From: an uncultured Bacilli bacterium
Lineage (GTDB): Bacteria; Bacillota_I; Bacilli_A; RF39; UBA660
NCBI GenBank assembly: GCA_934096535.1
Contig: CAKOMC010000053.1
Coordinates: forward strand, 1 to 9,117
Reading direction: 5' to 3'
Length of the DNA stretch: 9,117 nucleotides
Each line of letters opens with the position of its first letter. Positions within the stretch are counted from its first letter, which is position 1. A program made the translations under genes and the position numbers. Below are positions 1 to 5,659 of this stretch, piece after piece. Under the pieces are notes generated by a model. It did no database searches. It saw only the letters and a list, made by a program, of their open reading frames with translations, and was not told the origin of the DNA.

Positions 1-12
1 ATTTTCTTGCAT
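1..12 (-). CDS. 5' end of a gene leaving the window (first four codons only)
   Basis: An ATG at 12-10 is followed by CAA GAA AAT (M-Q-E-N) to the window edge. A GGTGG ribosome binding site at 24-20 lies 7 bases upstream, of the same kind as those of rplT and the XRE gene. A strong promoter at 76-48 sits at the right distance, giving a 5' UTR of about 30 bases. These three signals in register support a real gene start, but four codons do not identify a product. Confidence 0.45.
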
Positions 13-25
13 AATTTTACCACCA

Positions 26-43
26 TTGTTAGGAAACTAACAA
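26..43 (-). other. 5'-terminal mRNA hairpin next to the ribosome binding site
   Basis: TTGTTAG and CTAACAA form a perfect 7-bp stem with a 4-base loop (TTTC on the transcript). The predicted start site of the promoter at 76-48 is about base 41, so the hairpin would sit at the very 5' end of the message and end two bases before the GGTGG site. No U-tract follows, so it is not a terminator. A role in message stability or translation control is inference. Confidence 0.4.
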
Positions 44-47
44 AATA

Positions 48-76
48 ATTCTAGCATTACTAAAAAGATTAGTCAA
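48..76 (-). promoter_or_regulatory. sigma-A-type promoter for the gene leaving the window
   Basis: The -35 box is TTGACT (76-71, 5/6 to consensus), the spacer is 17 bases and the -10 box is TAGAAT (53-48, 5/6). TGC directly precedes the -10, giving an extended -10. The -35 overlaps the 3' arm of the terminator hairpin of the gene before it, so termination and initiation signals share bases. Confidence 0.65.
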
Positions 77-93
77 ATATAATTCCTAATCTT
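62..93 (-). terminator. probable intrinsic terminator after the deacetylase-like gene
   Basis: AAGATTAG (93-86) pairs with CTAATCTT (72-65) as an 8-bp stem around a 13-base loop, followed by TTT, so the run is five Ts including two in the stem. It lies about 50 bases past the stop codon. The stem is AT-rich with a long loop, so termination may be only partial. Confidence 0.5.
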
Positions 94-140
94 CACTAAA
101 TTTTCACACTTTTTTAATTAATTGTTATGCAAATCTTTTT

Positions 141-917
141 TTATTTTTCACTAATTAGCAGGCTTAAAGGCACTATTTTTAAATCTTTAGACTTAATATA
201 TTCTACTAAGCAGTCTAAATAATTAATACTTTTAAGATAAATAATACTCCCACTATCTAATTTTTCTTTTACTTCAATAATATTAGTATTATCTAAAGAT
301 AAGCTTGGTTTAACTAAATACTTTTTCTTACTTCGACAAAATTTTAAATTAGAATTATTATTATCTAGCACACAAATATTCGTATTAATCTTATTTTTCT
401 TTAAATATTTATCTACTTCTTTATAATTACTAAAATCATTATTAATCTGTTCAAAATAACTATCTTTAGAAAAATTATCTTTTGTAACTAAACTTGAAGC
501 TTTAATCTTGTTTTTTACTAAATAATCTTTAATTTCTTTACTACTACTTTCATCAACAATAAAACTTACTGCCCGTTTTTTACTATTACCTTTAATAATA
601 ATTTTATCTAGGTTATCATTAAGAGAAATATCTGGCTTTATTGGTTGGTTAATTAAATATAAGCTATTAAAAACATCATGTTCTTTCATTTTAGCTAGGC
701 TTTTAAGTTCATCAACAACACTGCCATACATCCCCGGAATTATATAATCATCTTTAATTACGGCATTAACAAAATCTTCTTTTTTCTCTAAACTAGCACT
801 TTTTATTTCCTTTAAAATGGGATCTTGACTTCGAACTAAGTTAGCTGTTTTATTAGTCGTATAAAAACTTAAAAGAATTAAAATACTTAAAAATAGATAT
901 TTTCCATACTTTTTCAA
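141..917 (-). CDS. membrane-anchored, degenerate polysaccharide deacetylase-like protein
   Basis: I choose the TTG at 917-915 as the start because AGGTGAT (928-922) lies 4 bases upstream; the frame also opens with GTG at 926, but that codon sits inside this ribosome binding site. The product is 258 residues. Residues about 5-18 form one hydrophobic anchor, followed by an extracytoplasmic part. In the second half, a strand-helix-strand ending in IKASSLV resembles the NodB-fold pattern TFDDGP...VKATFFV. The end (GSIIYLKS, then EYIKSKDLKIVPLSLL) resembles the closing GSIILLHD...KGYKFVPLSEL of polysaccharide deacetylases. The DD motif reads IVDE and the HxxxH pair is absent (one histidine in all), so metal-dependent catalysis is unlikely. 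It starts about 35 bases after the XRE terminator and I see no convincing promoter of its own, so read-through is possible. The family assignment rests on remote similarity judged by eye. Confidence 0.6.
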   Translation of the reverse strand: MKKYGKYLFLSILILLSFYTTNKTANLVRSQDPILKEIKSASLEKKEDFVNAVIKDDYIIPGMYGSVVDELKSLAKMKEHDVFNSLYLINQPIKPDISLNDNLDKIIIKGNSKKRAVSFIVDESSSKEIKDYLVKNKIKASSLVTKDNFSKDSYFEQINNDFSNYKEVDKYLKKNKINTNICVLDNNNSNLKFCRSKKKYLVKPSLSLDNTNIIEVKEKLDSGSIIYLKSINYLDCLVEYIKSKDLKIVPLSLLISEK

Positions 918-952
918 AATAATCACCTAGTAAAATCATATTCATAAATATT

Positions 953-978
953 AAAAAAAATCTAGTTTCCTAGATTTT
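953..978 (-). terminator. strong intrinsic terminator overlapping the XRE stop codon
   Basis: AAAATCTAG (978-970) and CTAGATTTT (965-957) form a perfect 9-bp stem closed by a GAAA tetraloop on the transcript, running into an eight-base U-tract (960-953) that begins within the stem. The stem starts inside the TAA stop codon (979-977), so a ribosome finishing translation would cover the 5' arm and could loosen termination. Confidence 0.8.
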
Positions 979-1333
979 AATTAATTTTGGATTTCAAAAA
1001 ATCCATTCCCCTTTTTAAATCTTCTACTAAAAGAGCATATGCCGTTTTATTTTTACGAAGTTCTTTTATAAATTCAACTTCTTCTTTTGTCATGGCAAAA
1101 TGTTCTTTTTCTCCATTAATATCAAAAGCTGCTAAGGTGTCATTGCCAATTAAATAATCGGCATCGACATTAAAAATTTCACATAAGGCAACGATACTTT
1201 CAATGGTTGGATTTCTAAGTTCTCTTTCATAAAGACAAATAACGGATTTTTTAACCCCAATTAATTCACCTAATTGACTTTGAGTAAGACCCTTTTCTTT
1301 TCTTAATGCTTTTAATCTATCACCTTTAACCAT
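977..1333 (-). CDS. XRE-family HTH transcriptional regulator
   Basis: This is a 118-residue protein with an N-terminal Cro/C1-type helix-turn-helix (about residues 5-61). The pattern is RLKALRKEKGLTQSQLGELI, then a recognition helix around residues 28-38 (KKSVICLYERE), the conserved NPTIESIVALCEIFNV and the closing DYLIG. Residues 80-117 form a charged, probably helical tail that could serve dimerisation. The start is ATG at 1333 with AGGTGG 4 bases upstream. It is a single-gene unit with its own promoter (1395-1368) and a terminator on its stop codon. Inverted repeats around the promoter suggest autorepression, which is inference. I see no phage or toxin gene beside it, so its targets are unknown. 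Confidence 0.85.
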   Translation of the reverse strand: MVKGDRLKALRKEKGLTQSQLGELIGVKKSVICLYERELRNPTIESIVALCEIFNVDADYLIGNDTLAAFDINGEKEHFAMTKEEVEFIKELRKNKTAYALLVEDLKRGMDFLKSKIN

Positions 1334-1367
1334 AAACCCACCTGCTTTCTTTCTTTGGATGATGTTT

Positions 1368-1395
1368 AGTTTAACATTTTTTTACTATTTGTCAA
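1368..1395 (-). promoter_or_regulatory. promoter of the XRE regulator gene
   Basis: The -35 box is a perfect TTGACA (1395-1390), the spacer is 16 bases and the -10 box is TAAACT (1373-1368, 4/6), preceded by TGT as an extended -10. Transcription would start near 1361, leaving a 5' UTR of about 27 bases. The -10 lies within a repeat (see 1370-1417), which fits a repressible promoter. Confidence 0.65.
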
Positions 1396-1417
1396 GCAAA
1401 AGTTTGCATATGTTAAA
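1370..1417. promoter_or_regulatory. candidate operator: nested inverted repeats around the XRE promoter
   Basis: TTTAACAT (1370-1377, touching the -10) is inverted as ATGTTAAA (1410-1417) with centres 40 bases apart. Between them, directly next to the -35, lies the dyad GCAAA-AG-TTTGC (1396-1407). A looser dyad, ATGTT-6-AACAT, covers 1362-1377. Repeats bracketing a promoter are typical of autoregulated XRE repressors; binding here is inferred. Confidence 0.4.
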
Positions 1418-1486
1418 TGTAAATTCATTTCTAGTAAATTAATTTTAAATTCTAACTATTTCTTTTTTATTTAAAAAGCCACTAAT

Positions 1487-1514
1487 CTAGTCAAAGTTCA
1501 AATTTAATGACTAG
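1487..1514. repeat. 7-bp inverted repeat in the intergenic region
   Basis: CTAGTCA (1487-1493) is inverted as TGACTAG (1508-1514) around a 14-base AT-rich loop. It lies between the metallophosphoesterase terminator and the XRE promoter, too far from either for an obvious role. No U-tract follows directly on either strand. The rest of the interval from about 1418 to 1538 shows nothing I can assign. Confidence 0.35.
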
Positions 1515-1538
1515 CATTGCAAATTTTTATAAAGTACT

Positions 1539-1572
1539 AAAAAAGAAAGACATTTTTTATAATATCTTTCTT
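1539..1572 (-). terminator. intrinsic terminator of the ftsA-ftsZ-metallophosphoesterase operon
   Basis: AAGAAAGATA (1572-1563) pairs with TGTCTTTCTT (1552-1543), ten pairs with one G-U, around a 10-base loop. It runs into TTTT (1542-1539), making a six-T run with the stem end. It starts 9 bases past the metallophosphoesterase stop codon. Confidence 0.75.
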
Positions 1573-1580
1573 CGTCTTAT

Positions 1581-2570
1581 CTAACTTTTTTTAATATTTA
1601 TCTCTACTATTTCACTATATTTACTGGTTCTGACCTGATTATGCCAAGCCCCAACTCCTGAGGAAACAATTAACCTTTTATCTTTATAATAGCCATACTT
1701 CAAGAAATAACCTAAAGGCCAAATTTGACCAGCATGAGTATGTCCTGATAACTGAACCATTATTCTAAAATCCATATTTTTTATAACAACTGGTTGATGG
1801 TCTAGTAATATTGCGGGTCTATCTAAATTATAGGTTAGACTATTTAAATCGACTCTTTTCTTATCTTTTAAATCTCGTCTGCCTATCAAATAGAAGTTAT
1901 TATTTATTAAAACGCTCTCATCTTCTAAAACCCGAAAGCCGCTTTCTAGCAAATAACTTCTTCTCTTATTATTTAATAAGTCATGATTTCCTTCAACATA
2001 ATAAAGGCCATACTTAGTTTTGATAGTTCCTAACCTTTTAATAACTTCTCTAGTTTTACTATCTTTACTAAATTCATCTATTAAATCGCCATCAATTACA
2101 AAGACATCATAATCTTTAGCACTTACTTCGTTAACTATTTTTTCTAACTTACTACTTGATAGCGTTGATAAATGCACATCACTGACATAGGCCATTTTAA
2201 TATCTTCAGAAATATCACTATTTTCTAAATTATAAGTCGTAAAATGTAAATGTTCGACATTAATAACTCCTAATATCACTATGATAATTGGTATTATAAA
2301 GCACAAATAAAAACTCTTATCTAAAAACTTGTTTTTAAATACTTTATGGATAACATAATATAAAGCATTCAACATCAAAACATAAACAATATAAGTTGAA
2401 ATAACACTTCTAAATAGTAAACAAACTAAAACAACAAAAATAACCCCTATTCTCTCATTTCGCTTTTTTAACTTTTTTTGCATGTGATAGTATTCTTCAA
2501 TATTTTTAATGGCTAAATAGGAAGTTACTATCCATAAAAAAAGAAGTATTAAAGCGTGTATTACTGACAT
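1581..2570 (-). CDS. membrane-anchored calcineurin-like metallophosphoesterase
   Basis: This 329-residue protein has a hydrophobic N-terminal third and a phosphoesterase domain. Membrane segments lie at about residues 3-21, 41-60, 61-77 and 88-106. The metal-binding motifs follow in order: D131-x-H133 (SDVHLS), GD at 161-162 (VIDGDLID), GNHD at 194-197, H258 (LLDHQP) and GHTHAGQ at 276-282. All motifs are present, so it is predicted to be an active two-metal phosphoesterase at the membrane; the substrate cannot be read from the sequence. The layout resembles Bacillus membrane metallophosphoesterases of the YkoQ/YkuE kind. The start is ATG at 2570 behind AAGGTGGGAG. It begins 28 bases after the ftsZ stop with no terminator between, so it is the last gene of the ftsA-ftsZ operon. 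Confidence 0.88.
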   Translation of the reverse strand: MSVIHALILLFLWIVTSYLAIKNIEEYYHMQKKLKKRNERIGVIFVVLVCLLFRSVISTYIVYVLMLNALYYVIHKVFKNKFLDKSFYLCFIIPIIIVILGVINVEHLHFTTYNLENSDISEDIKMAYVSDVHLSTLSSSKLEKIVNEVSAKDYDVFVIDGDLIDEFSKDSKTREVIKRLGTIKTKYGLYYVEGNHDLLNNKRRSYLLESGFRVLEDESVLINNNFYLIGRRDLKDKKRVDLNSLTYNLDRPAILLDHQPVVIKNMDFRIMVQLSGHTHAGQIWPLGYFLKYGYYKDKRLIVSSGVGAWHNQVRTSKYSEIVEINIKKS

Positions 2571-2598
2571 AAGCTCCCACCTTTTATACTTCTAAACA

Positions 2599-3675
2599 TT
2601 AATATCTATCTCTACTTCTTAAGAATGGAGGAATATCAACATCGCCGTCATCTTCATCTTCATCTTTATTATTATAAGAATCCATTCTTGTATAGTCAGC
2701 ATCGCCTTCATCAGCATCGCTATCCATATTATCATCAAAACCAGTGGCAATAACGGTAACGATTACTTCATCATTTAAGTTTTCATTGATAACGGCTCCA
2801 AAGATAGTATTAATATCCGTATTAGCAGCATTTCTAACCACTTCGGCAGCATCTTCTGCTTCAAATAAAGTTAGTGAATTACCACCCGTAATATTAATAA
2901 TGGCATCTGTTGCTCCATCGATGGTAGTTTCTAATAATGGACTAGATACGGCTTGTTTAGCAGCTTCCACAGCTCTATTTTCCCCAACGCCAATACCAAT
3001 GCCAATAATCGCATTACCGCGTTTTGACATAATAGTCTTAACATCAGCAAAGTCTAAGTTTACTAACCCCGATACGGCAATTAAATCGGAAATAGATTGA
3101 ACTCCTCTTCTTAAGACATTATCAACCTCTTTAAAGGCTTCCATCATTGGGGTAGTTCTATCAATAATATCTCTTAATCTATCATTTGGAATAACAATGA
3201 TTGTATCAACATGATGTCTTAATTCTTCAATTCCAATTTCCGCATGATCCATTCTTTTCTTGCCTTCAAAACGGAACGGTTTAGTAACAATACCAACAGT
3301 TAAAGCCCCTAAATCTTGAGCAATTTCCGCAACAATTGGAGCTGCTCCGGTACCAGTGCCGCCACCCATACCACAAGTAACAAAAACCATATCAGCTCCA
3401 CTTAAGGCTTCTTCTATTTCTTTTTTACTTTCTAAAGCGGCTTCTCTACCAACATCAGGATTAGCGCCAGCTCCTAGGCCATTAGTAATACTCTTACCAA
3501 TTTGTAACTTAGTTTCTGCTTTACTTACATTTAAAACTTGTAAATCAGTATTGGCAACAATAAATTCTACGCCTTGAACACCTGATTCAATCATTCTATT
3601 TACGGCATTACAGCCGCCACCACCAACACCTATAACTTTAATCTTTGCAATTTGATCCATTTTCATCTCGTACAT
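2599..3675 (-). CDS. ftsZ: cell division protein FtsZ
   Basis: FtsZ is the tubulin-like GTPase that forms the cytokinetic Z-ring. The frame opens with GTG at 3681, but I take the ATG at 3675 (358 residues) because GGAG lies 7 bases before it and the GTG falls inside that site. The N-terminal nucleotide-binding loop GVGGGGCNAV is at about residues 16-25. The GTP signature GGGTGTG is at 104-110, NDRLRDI near 164-170, and the T7 loop NLDFADV at 206-212, with both aspartates needed for hydrolysis. The C-terminal linker (about 314-345) is short and very acidic. It ends in the conserved peptide DIPPFLRSRDRY, where FtsA and other tethers bind, with basic residues after the core. It sits 18 bases behind ftsA. 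Length and motifs are normal for an active FtsZ. Confidence 0.98.
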   Translation of the reverse strand: MYEMKMDQIAKIKVIGVGGGGCNAVNRMIESGVQGVEFIVANTDLQVLNVSKAETKLQIGKSITNGLGAGANPDVGREAALESKKEIEEALSGADMVFVTCGMGGGTGTGAAPIVAEIAQDLGALTVGIVTKPFRFEGKKRMDHAEIGIEELRHHVDTIIVIPNDRLRDIIDRTTPMMEAFKEVDNVLRRGVQSISDLIAVSGLVNLDFADVKTIMSKRGNAIIGIGIGVGENRAVEAAKQAVSSPLLETTIDGATDAIINITGGNSLTLFEAEDAAEVVRNAANTDINTIFGAVINENLNDEVIVTVIATGFDDNMDSDADEGDADYTRMDSYNNKDEDEDDGDVDIPPFLRSRDRY

Positions 3676-3693
3676 AAACACTCTCCGTTCTCG

Positions 3694-4935
3694 TTATTCA
3701 AAGAAATAATCAAAGACTTTCCCAATTATACTATTGCTACTAGTCTTAGCTTCGCTTTCTTCTTTGCTAAATTCTTCTTGTTCTTCTAAACTCAATATGG
3801 AATAATCGTAATTTTTTAACTTAGCATTATAATCATACCATTTAATTAATCCCAAAGCACTTGCATACCTGGTATCTCTAATTCCAATTGTATTAATATA
3901 GCAGGTGCGCGCATTCTTACCAAATACTTCTAAAACATTTAAGTCAAAATCGCCTATATTTGCTATTCCACCTGTACATATTATATAACTTATTTGTCTT
4001 TTTGTTAAGGTGTTAATTTGCTTTTTAGCCATTCTAAGTATCTCTTGTACCCTTGATTCAATAATTTCACTTAAATTAACCTGATTAACAATCAATTTAT
4101 CACCATTATTATCTTTAATCTCAACCTTATCTAAGTTACTAGCATTCTTACTATTTCCTAACCCTACTCTTTTATAAACATCTTTTGCCGATTCTAAAGA
4201 AATCTTATAAACATAACTAATATCTTTTAAAACATTAAAACTCCCAACTTTAATTTTTTCTGTATTGACAAGAACTCCTTTATTATATATGGAAACACTT
4301 GTACTTAAATAACCGATATCAATAATAACGCCACAGGTCGCATCCATATCATGGTTCTTTAAAGCAAAATAATTTCCCACAACATCATAACTAATATCAA
4401 CAACACTTATTCCTAAATTATCTAATATTTTTAAATATTTATAAACATCTTCTTTAGTTGAACTAGTAATAATACTTTTAACTTCTAAAGATTTGCTAAA
4501 GGTATTAATAGGTAAATCAGTCTGACTAGAATCATCTAAAGTATAGTATAAAGGCGTAATATTAACTAATTCCATATTATCTTGAATAACATTTTTACCA
4601 GATAAATTAACTACTTTTAGCATATCCTCAACAGTAATTAAATTATCTTCATTTTTAATATCAATCTTGGCTCTATTAATTGTAAAAGAGGCAGTATCAG
4701 ATGGAATCACAAGTAAAGTTTTCTTGATTTCAATGCCTAATTTTTCTTTGGTATCACTTAGAATTTTTTGAATTTGCTCTTCTAAAGCAATATAGTCCAT
4801 AGTCATATCTTTTTTTAAAGCCTCATTACTAACAATACTACTTGTTAAAACATACAAATTTCTATCTTTAATTTCTGCTACTATAAATTTTATACTAGCA
4901 TTTCCAATATCTAAACAAGACATTATCTTTCGCAT
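3694..4935 (-). CDS. ftsA: cell division protein FtsA, divergent
   Basis: FtsA is the actin-like ATPase that tethers FtsZ to the membrane. At 413 residues it has near-usual length. Phosphate-1 motif CLDIGNASIK is at 7-16, phosphate-2 motif VIIDIGYLSTSVSIY at 203-217, and the adenosine motif IICTGGIANIG at 318-328. The SHS2 insertion typical of FtsA would lie at about 80-160. The C-terminus, after a charged linker, is an amphipathic helix (SIIGKVFDYFFE, 402-413), the membrane-targeting sequence of this family. The sequence is more diverged than FtsZ. The start is ATG at 4935 behind AGAGGT, with a promoter 28 bases upstream. Immediate linkage to ftsZ makes MreB or DnaK unlikely alternatives. 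It leads the three-gene operon. Confidence 0.93.
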   Translation of the reverse strand: MRKIMSCLDIGNASIKFIVAEIKDRNLYVLTSSIVSNEALKKDMTMDYIALEEQIQKILSDTKEKLGIEIKKTLLVIPSDTASFTINRAKIDIKNEDNLITVEDMLKVVNLSGKNVIQDNMELVNITPLYYTLDDSSQTDLPINTFSKSLEVKSIITSSTKEDVYKYLKILDNLGISVVDISYDVVGNYFALKNHDMDATCGVIIDIGYLSTSVSIYNKGVLVNTEKIKVGSFNVLKDISYVYKISLESAKDVYKRVGLGNSKNASNLDKVEIKDNNGDKLIVNQVNLSEIIESRVQEILRMAKKQINTLTKRQISYIICTGGIANIGDFDLNVLEVFGKNARTCYINTIGIRDTRYASALGLIKWYDYNAKLKNYDYSILSLEEQEEFSKEESEAKTSSNSIIGKVFDYFFE

Positions 4936-4962
4936 AAGTACCTCTACCTTTTTTCTAAATTA

Positions 4963-4991
4963 ATTATACTAAAGTTTATTTTTATTTGCAA
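4963..4991 (-). promoter_or_regulatory. promoter of the ftsA-ftsZ operon
   Basis: The -10 box is a perfect TATAAT (4968-4963), the spacer is 17 bases and the -35 box is TTGCAA (4991-4986, 4/6). Transcription would start near 4956, about 20 bases before the ftsA start codon. It lies immediately downstream of the terminator at 5032-5002, so ftsAZ is transcribed independently of the genes before it. Confidence 0.75.
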
Positions 4992-5001
4992 GATTCCCAG
5001 C

Positions 5002-5032
5002 AAAAAAGACTATTAAGAAGCCTTAATAATCT
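5002..5032 (-). terminator. strong intrinsic terminator after the DUF3592-type gene
   Basis: An 11-bp stem (5032-5022 with 5017-5007, one G-U) is closed by a 4-base loop GCTT and followed by a U-tract continuing to 5002. It is about 105 bases after the stop codon at 5138. The intervening AT-rich stretch shows nothing I can assign. Confidence 0.8.
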
Positions 5033-5137
5033 AAAATTAAATTAATTAAAAAGTTATGACTAAACAGTTTTTCCAAAATATTTATAGTTCTGATTATTTA
5101 AACAATTCAAAATAAAACTTATCTTAATTACTTTATT

Positions 5138-5575
5138 CTAAAACATTATTATACCTGCAATAAAGAAAACAATACCAACAATCAGCATCAAAACAGAACC
5201 ACCATCTTTATCAAAAATAGCATCAAAGGGATTTTCAGGATTATATCTAACTTTTACTATACTGCCAATTGGGTGTTTAGCTCTTGTAGTCCCAGAATAA
5301 GATGTTGGATTAATAAGATAACTAACATCATCTACTACATATTCAGCAATAATTCCATATGTATCAGGACCATCACTATTTCTGCTAACTGCATAGTCTA
5401 CTACTTTTCCATCTATTAAAGTAAAAGTTTTTTTCTTTTTACTTCTTGATATGATATTAATAATCGCCCAAACAACTAAAGCAAAACCTATAACAATAAA
5501 TACTAAACTAAATATTATATTTTTTCCGCCCATTTCCACGGTTACTTCTAACATTGATAACATTTTTTCTAACAT
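5138..5575 (-). CDS. small two-pass membrane protein of the DUF3592 type
   Basis: This 145-residue protein has two hydrophobic segments (about 19-43 and 127-145) flanking a soluble domain of about 80 residues. KKKK at 46-49 follows the first segment, suggesting the soluble domain faces the cytoplasm. The domain holds the pattern seen in DUF3592 proteins: GKVVDY, then TYGIIAEYVVDDVSYLI, SGTTRAKHPIGSIVKVRYNPENPFDAIF. No enzymatic motif is visible and the family's function is not established. The start is ATG at 5575 behind GTGGAGTGAT. It follows the Asn-rich gene by 84 bases without a terminator and is closed by a strong one, so the two are probably co-transcribed. Confidence 0.8.
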   Translation of the reverse strand: MLEKMLSMLEVTVEMGGKNIIFSLVFIVIGFALVVWAIINIISRSKKKKTFTLIDGKVVDYAVSRNSDGPDTYGIIAEYVVDDVSYLINPTSYSGTTRAKHPIGSIVKVRYNPENPFDAIFDKDGGSVLMLIVGIVFFIAGIIMF

Positions 5576-5634
5576 AAAATCACTCCACTATTTACTTTTT
5601 CTCTCTTTTTTACTTTTATATCTTTTGGTTCATT

Positions 5635-5653
5635 TATAAGAATATTTCTTATA
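5635..5653. repeat. 19-base palindrome between the Asn-rich and DUF3592-type genes
   Basis: Two perfectly complementary 8-base arms are separated by 3 bases. On the transcript it forms a hairpin 6 bases after the Asn-rich gene's TGA stop. No U-tract follows, so it is not a standard terminator. It could be a protein-binding site or a message-processing or stabilising hairpin; nothing here decides. Confidence 0.5.
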
Positions 5654-5659
5654 TGATTA

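Noticed and set aside
935..940. TATGAT as a -10 box for the deacetylase-like gene.
   Set aside because: No matching -35 within 16-18 bases, and the predicted transcript start would fall at the ribosome binding site.
2744..3577. Two plus-strand open frames opposite ftsZ.
   Set aside because: Antisense shadows of a strongly conserved gene, with no signals of their own.
3676..3681. GTG at 3681 as the start of FtsZ.
   Set aside because: It overlaps the ribosome binding site that serves the ATG at 3675.
5033..5137. AT-rich gap between the DUF3592-type gene and its terminator, examined for a small RNA or small gene.
   Set aside because: No stable hairpin, promoter or frame with a ribosome binding site was found.
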